This document shows positions 60,308 through 64,000 of a stretch of 64,000 nt of DNA, piece by piece. Source of the DNA: Streptomyces flaveus (GTDB lineage: Bacteria; Actinomycetota; Actinomycetes; Streptomycetales; Streptomycetaceae); contig NZ_BMPQ01000001.1 of NCBI RefSeq assembly GCF_014647675.1, positions 125,349 to 189,348 of the forward strand, given 5' to 3'. The position numbers and the translations under genes were made by a program. The notes beneath the pieces are model-generated. The model ran no database searches. It had not been told where the DNA came from and saw only the letters and a program-made list of their open reading frames with translations. The first letter of the stretch is position 1. Each line of letters opens with the position of its first letter.

Positions 60308-60427
60308 ATGAACACTCGACGCAGTAACAGCCCGGTTCCCCGACCGGGCTGCTCGGCCCCCGGTGGGATCACCGCAGCCGCGTTGTCGCTCATACCCTTC
60401 GTCGTGATGTTGGGAGGCAGGTCGTGA
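60308..60427 (+). CDS. 39-aa peptide, first gene of the redox operon
   Basis: MNTRRSNSPVPRPGCSAPGG then ITAAALSLIPFVVMLGGRS. A basic N-terminus with one Cys precedes a hydrophobic stretch (AAALSLIPFVVMLGG) that could be a short membrane anchor. GGGAGA lies upstream of the ATG, and its TGA overlaps the next gene's GTG by 4 nt (GTGA), so it is translationally coupled to the cytochrome gene. Too short for family recognition; it may be a subunit or merely a translated leader. Confidence 0.6.
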   Translation: MNTRRSNSPVPRPGCSAPGGITAAALSLIPFVVMLGGRS

Positions 60428-61743
60428 CGGACGACAGCACGGTGGATGACTCGTTCGCCGCGTTCCTCGACTTCGGTACAGGCGTCCTGTCCCTCGTCTG
60501 CCTCAGCGCCTCGGTGATCTGGGGGCTCGTCGCCCAGGACAGGATCTTCCTCGACGCCCGCCAGCGGATGCTGGCGCAGGCGGTGCACCGGACCACCGCG
60601 GTCGCCGCGGTCGTGTTCCTCTTCGTGCACATCGGGACCAAGCTGGCGCTGGACCACACCTCGTGGATCGCCGCGATCATCCCGTTCGGACTCGTCGGCT
60701 CGAACGACGAGATGCTGGGCAGGGCCTTCCTCATCGGTCTGGGCACCCTGGCCAGCCTGATGATGATCTTCGTGGCCATCACCGGCATCCTGCGCAATCG
60801 CTTCGCGGCCTCGGCACCCGTCGCGTCCCGCTGGCGCATGATGCACAGCCTGGCCTACCCGGCCTGGTGCTTCGCGCTGCTCCACGGCCTGTTCGCCGGC
60901 CGCCAGGCGAAACCGATCTTCGTGATCCTTTACGTCCTGAGCCTGGTGGCGGTCGGCGGGGCGCTGGCCCTGCGGGCGTCCCCGCCGCCGTTCAGGCGCA
61001 AGGTCGCCCAGGGCATCCGGGAACTGATCGGCAACAACAACGGCGGACTACGCGCGGAGCCCCCGGGGCGTCGTACCGCGGCCGAGGCCCGGCAGACGGG
61101 CGGCGCCGGTTCACGTCCGGGCTTCCCGGAGGGGAAGGTGCCCCGGCAGCGGACAGGTCCCCCGCCGAACGCCTCGCTGTACGACACCGGCCAGCGCGCC
61201 GCCCTCACGGACACAGGGGCGGGCGCCTCGCTGTACGACACCGGTCAGCGCGCCGCGTTCACGGACACCGGATCCAACCCGCTCACCGACACCGGCGGCT
61301 TCTCGGCCGCCTACCGCGCCGTGTCCAACACCGGCAGCATCCCGCGCATCCAGGACCCCCTCGGCCAGCCCGAGCCGCAGCGCATGCAGGGGCTCCCGAC
61401 GGACATGCAGCCCACGGAGGCGATCCCGCGCGTCGAGGACAACGCCCCGCGCTGGCCGGCCCCGTCCCCGCCGCTGTACGAGGCCCCGCCGCGCCCCTCC
61501 GAGACACCCAACACGTACAACGGCCCGGTCTACGACACGGGCAACATGCCCTACGTGACTCCCGGCACCCCCTCGCCGTACGGAAACAATGATTTCTACG
61601 GCACCGGTGAGTCGAACGACCCCCTTGGTACGTACAACCCGAATGACACGTACGACAGCGGTCCCGCCACTGAAACGCTGCCCGGTGCTTACGACGCACC
61701 CAGCTCCGGCGAACCCTGGAACGCGCCTTCCGGAGGCTTTTAG
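60424..61743 (+). CDS. Bis-histidine membrane cytochrome (ferric-reductase-like) with DTG-repeat tail
   Basis: 439 aa. Residues about 15-185 form five or six transmembrane helices with two histidine pairs: His55/His69 (14 apart) and His141/His154 (13 apart). This is the pattern of di-haem b binding in cytochrome b561/ferric reductase-type proteins. Residues about 190-439 are a long disordered cytoplasmic tail with repeated DTG motifs (LYDTGQRAALTDTGAGASLY, LTDTGGFSAAYRAVSNTG, VYDTGNMPY). There is no flavin or NAD domain, so electrons must come from a partner; the NuoF-ferredoxin gene follows with a 1-nt overlap. The GTG start overlaps the 39-aa ORF. Confidence 0.85.
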   Translation: MTDDSTVDDSFAAFLDFGTGVLSLVCLSASVIWGLVAQDRIFLDARQRMLAQAVHRTTAVAAVVFLFVHIGTKLALDHTSWIAAIIPFGLVGSNDEMLGRAFLIGLGTLASLMMIFVAITGILRNRFAASAPVASRWRMMHSLAYPAWCFALLHGLFAGRQAKPIFVILYVLSLVAVGGALALRASPPPFRRKVAQGIRELIGNNNGGLRAEPPGRRTAAEARQTGGAGSRPGFPEGKVPRQRTGPPPNASLYDTGQRAALTDTGAGASLYDTGQRAAFTDTGSNPLTDTGGFSAAYRAVSNTGSIPRIQDPLGQPEPQRMQGLPTDMQPTEAIPRVEDNAPRWPAPSPPLYEAPPRPSETPNTYNGPVYDTGNMPYVTPGTPSPYGNNDFYGTGESNDPLGTYNPNDTYDSGPATETLPGAYDAPSSGEPWNAPSGGF

Positions 61744-63368
61744 TGAACGCCGCTCTCCCCGATGTCCCCGAGGTCCGTGTGGTCGGACTTCCCCAGCTCA
61801 CCTCGGGTTTCGACCTGGTCGAAAGACTCGATCTGGACATGCACCTCAAGGTGCACGGTCCGCTCGAGCCGATGGGCGGAGAACAGCTCGCGCAACTCGC
61901 CGAGCGCATATCCCTGAAGGGCCGCGGCGGCGCGGGCTTCCCCTTCCACAAGAAGCTGCGGTCGGTCGCCGAGTCGGCGATCAAGCGTGGCGTGAGGCCC
62001 GTGGTCGTCGTCAACGGCAGTGAGGACGAGCCTGCCTGCCGCAAGGACACGGTGCTGATCAACCGTGCTCCGCACCTCATCCTCGACGGCGCCCTGCTGG
62101 TCGCGGAGGCACTCGGTGCCCGCACCCTCGTGGTCGGTGTGACCCGCGAGTCCACCCAGCAGTCCATGGAGGCCGCACTCGCCGAGCGGGGCCTGAACAA
62201 CCGGCGCGGCTCTGTCCTCCGCGCGCGTGTGCAGCGCAATCCGGTACGGATGGTGACCGGCGCCGCCGCCTCGCTGATCCGCTCCATCGACGGCGGTCCC
62301 GCGATCCCGCCCGGCCGCAAGGTCAGCGCCTCACAGACCGGCGTCGGCGGTGCTCCCACGCTGCTGTCCAACGCCGAGACGTTCGCCCAGCTGGCGATCG
62401 CCGCCCGCATCGGCTCCGAGCGCTACGGCAACACCGGCCTGTACGACGAGCCCGGCACCGTCATGGTCACCGTCTCCGGCGCCGTCGCCCGCCCCATGGT
62501 GATCGAGATGCCCACCGGGGTGCCGCTGCGGTACGTCCTCCAGCTCGCCGGCGCCCCGCCGGTCCCTCAGGGCGTGCTGACCGGCGGCTACCACGGCAAG
62601 TGGATCGACGCGGCCACGGTCAACGAGGCGATCGTCTCGCGTGACTCCCTTGCGGCGGTGGGCGGTTCGCTCGGCGCGGGCGCGATCCTCCCGATCAGCC
62701 AGGAGACCTGCCCGCTGGGCGAGTCGCTGCGCGTGGCGCAGTGGCTGGCCGAGGAGAGCGCGGGACAGTGCGGTCCCTGCTACCTCGGTCTGCCCGCCGC
62801 CGCACGAGGCATGGAGGACATCCTCAACGGCGGCGGCCCCGCCGCCCTGGAAGCGGTCAAGCAGGTCGCTCACGCCGTGAAGCGGCGCGGTGCGTGCTCG
62901 CACCCGGACGGCTCCGCGATGTTCCTCGAGTCGACCCTCAAGGCGTTCACCGACGACCTGGCCGCGCACGTCCTCGGCAACGGCTGCGGCAGGCCCGTGG
63001 AGGGCGTACTGCCGCTCTTCGAGGGCGGCGGCGTCCCGACCGGTGTCCCGGGCGGCCAGGGACAGTTGGAGGCGGGTCCCAGCCGGCAGAAGATCTACGT
63101 CGACTGGACGCTATGCCGGGGCCACGGCCTGTGCGCCGACATCCTCCCCGAGGTCTTCGAACTGGGCGCCGACGGCTTCCCGACCGTCGCCCAAGCGCAG
63201 GTGCCGCGCTACGCCGAGCAGAAGGCCATGCGCGCCGTACGCCGCTGCCCGGCGCTCGCGCTGCGCATCGAGGAGGACAACTCCGGGGGCCCGGCCCGCA
63301 ACAACCTGCCCGTCCTGTCGCAGCGCGGCCAGGGCCGTGGCCGCCGCGCGCTCGGCAGCGGCCGCTGA
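61743..63368 (+). CDS. NuoF-like flavoprotein fused to a ferredoxin
   Basis: 541 aa. Residues about 55-340 resemble the NuoF/HoxF flavoprotein: GRGGAGFPFHKKL (FMN loop), NGSEDEPACRKDTVLINR (NADH side) and an SLBB segment. An iron-sulfur region follows (AEESAGQCGPCYLG...RGACSHPDG), where the first Cys of the canonical ESCGxCxPCR motif is replaced by Ala. The last ~65 residues are a ferredoxin (VDWTLCRGHGLCADI...RRCPALAL) with the CxxHxxC...CP pattern of P450-type [3Fe-4S] or [4Fe-4S] ferredoxins. It probably passes electrons from NAD(P)H through FMN and iron-sulfur clusters to the cytochrome encoded just upstream. Confidence 0.88.
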   Translation: MNAALPDVPEVRVVGLPQLTSGFDLVERLDLDMHLKVHGPLEPMGGEQLAQLAERISLKGRGGAGFPFHKKLRSVAESAIKRGVRPVVVVNGSEDEPACRKDTVLINRAPHLILDGALLVAEALGARTLVVGVTRESTQQSMEAALAERGLNNRRGSVLRARVQRNPVRMVTGAAASLIRSIDGGPAIPPGRKVSASQTGVGGAPTLLSNAETFAQLAIAARIGSERYGNTGLYDEPGTVMVTVSGAVARPMVIEMPTGVPLRYVLQLAGAPPVPQGVLTGGYHGKWIDAATVNEAIVSRDSLAAVGGSLGAGAILPISQETCPLGESLRVAQWLAEESAGQCGPCYLGLPAAARGMEDILNGGGPAALEAVKQVAHAVKRRGACSHPDGSAMFLESTLKAFTDDLAAHVLGNGCGRPVEGVLPLFEGGGVPTGVPGGQGQLEAGPSRQKIYVDWTLCRGHGLCADILPEVFELGADGFPTVAQAQVPRYAEQKAMRAVRRCPALALRIEEDNSGGPARNNLPVLSQRGQGRGRRALGSGR

Positions 63369-63401
63369 ACGCGACGTAACGACGCACGAGGCAGTACGCA
63401 C

Positions 63402-63443
63402 AGAAGAGGGCGGGCCATCCGATCGGATGGCCCGCCCTCTTCT
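63402..63443. terminator. 42-bp perfect palindrome
   Basis: A perfect palindrome centred on GATC (left arm AGAAGAGGGCGGGCCATCC, right arm its exact reverse complement) between the NuoF-like gene and the convergent tRNA gene. It is a very strong bidirectional terminator. Confidence 0.9.
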
Positions 63444-63460
63444 GATCTCTTCATCTGCTG

Positions 63461-63533
63461 TGGAGCTAAGGAGATTTGAACTCCTGACCCCCTGCATGCC
63501 ATGCAGGTGCTCTACCAACTGAGCTATAGCCCC
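63461..63533 (-). tRNA. tRNA-Ala (anticodon GGC)
   Basis: A 73-nt cloverleaf: acceptor GGGGCTA/TAGCTCC with the G3-U70 wobble pair that marks tRNA-Ala, D arm GCTC-AGTTGGTA-GAGC, anticodon stem CCTGC/GCAGG with loop ATGGCAT (anticodon GGC, reading GCC/GCT), and T arm AGGAG-TTCAAAT-CTCCT. Discriminator A; CCA is not encoded. Confidence 0.97.
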
Positions 63534-63659
63534 TTGCCTGGTGGTCCGCCCGGTCGCCCGCGCGGCGACGCCAACATTACACGGTCCTACCGGTGCACCA
63601 CCAAATCGTTTACGGGGCGCACGGACCAGGCCAGGACAGGTCCCGACCCCCGCCCCGGG

Positions 63660-63893
63660 TCAGGCCGTGGCGAACGAATAGAACCGCTTGAGCGTGCAGT
63701 GCTCGTCGAGAAGCCGGCCGTAGATCGGCTCGCCCTCCAGCTCGCGGTACGTCTCGATCGGGTCGCCTTTTATGATCAGCGCCCGCGCACATTCCTCGCA
63801 CCAGTACTGGTAGTCGTGGTTGACCGGTTCCATGTCGCGGACGATGGGCGTACCACTGCCGCACCAATCGCACTTCCGCCTGTGTGCACCCAT
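63660..63893 (-). CDS. Small zinc-ribbon protein
   Basis: 77 aa. Two CxxC knuckles (RRKCDWCGSG and QYWCEECARALI) make a small zinc ribbon. The remainder has DPIETYRELEGEPIYGRLLD, an acidic helix, and ends RFYSFATA. Function is unknown. It lies 2 nt downstream of another small zinc-ribbon gene on the same strand, so the pair is co-transcribed. The ATG is the only sensible start; an upstream Met in the frame belongs to the neighbour's shadow. Confidence 0.75.
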   Translation of the reverse strand: MGAHRRKCDWCGSGTPIVRDMEPVNHDYQYWCEECARALIIKGDPIETYRELEGEPIYGRLLDEHCTLKRFYSFATA

Positions 63894-63895
63894 CG

Positions 63896-64000
63896 TCAGC
63901 TCCAGCTGTGGCCGCAGGCCGTGCACACGTAGGAAACCCCGCCGTTGTCACCGAGAACCAGGGCGACGTGGGCCGAACCACAGGAAGGGCAGTCGAGGCG
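63896..64000 (-). CDS. Zinc-ribbon protein, C-terminal part (runs off the window)
   Basis: The final 34 codons, RLDCPSCGSAHVALVLGDNG then GVSYVCTACGHSWS. Two CxxC knuckles form a rubredoxin-like or TFIIS-like zinc ribbon. The stop is 2 nt before the ATG of the next small zinc-ribbon gene. The 5' part is outside the window. Confidence 0.7.
   Translation of the reverse strand, partial: RLDCPSCGSAHVALVLGDNGGVSYVCTACGHSWS

Noticed and set aside
63461..63533. Prophage or integrative element at the tRNA
   Set aside because: No integrase, no repeated tRNA 3' end and no foreign genes are visible in the available flanks.

Overview
The window is a high-GC actinobacterial chromosome segment, almost certainly Streptomyces. 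The grounds are GC-ending codons throughout, frequent GTG starts, rare TTA codons confined to an accessory patch, dispersed GC-rich intergenic repeats typical of the genus, and a core order (leuA, era, phoH-ybeY, hrcA-dnaJ, hemW, lepA/rpsT, holA, comEC-comEA, leuS) that I recall from Streptomyces genomes. Most of it is conserved chromosomal core with small accessory insertions.

Layout. 0-8.4 kb: the start of an MMPL transporter, a zinc-ribbon/TerB protein, leuA with a leucine-rich leader peptide, a protealysin-type M4 protease with an emfourin-like inhibitor, a GH1 beta-glucosidase, a small secreted protein, an orphan PII protein and era. 8.4-20.3 kb, all on the minus strand: a catalytically dead-looking cytidine deaminase homologue, a giant P-type ATPase, the overlapping phoH-ybeY-CNNM-mmcQ operon, a PfkB kinase, an adenine/adenosine deaminase, RNase Z and a HIT protein. 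20.4-24.3 kb: an accessory patch with a truncated N-terminal fragment, a TTA-containing XRE regulator, a SnoaL-like protein, a TTA-containing membrane protein and a lipoprotein.

24.3-37.2 kb: a tricorn-type protease, the hrcA-dnaJ heat-shock pair with a CIRCE operator, nitronate monooxygenase, rsmE, an MBL hydrolase, a DUF3097 protein and hemW. 35.3-42.1 kb: a divergent signalling locus with an HATPase/GAF/SpoIIE phosphatase facing a HAMP-repeat hybrid histidine kinase and a coiled-coil response regulator, resembling osaC/osaA/osaB. 42.4-56.9 kb: a fatty-acyl-CoA ligase, lepA, rpsT, holA, a YceI fusion, arylamine N-acetyltransferase, comEC-comEA, DegV and a membrane-anchored coiled-coil protein interrupted in frame by a genome repeat. 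57-64 kb: leuS with a textbook leucine attenuator, then a three-gene redox operon (39-aa ORF, bis-histidine membrane cytochrome, NuoF-ferredoxin fusion), tRNA-Ala(GGC) and two small zinc-ribbon genes.

Themes. Leucine supply (leuA) and leucine charging (leuS) both carry leucine-codon leader peptides. The protease/inhibitor pair, the osa-like phosphorelay and the NuoF-ferredoxin/cytochrome operon are self-contained modules. The last is the best candidate for an undescribed system: it looks like an NAD(P)H-driven electron-transfer device delivering electrons to membrane haem, with no characterised counterpart that I can name.
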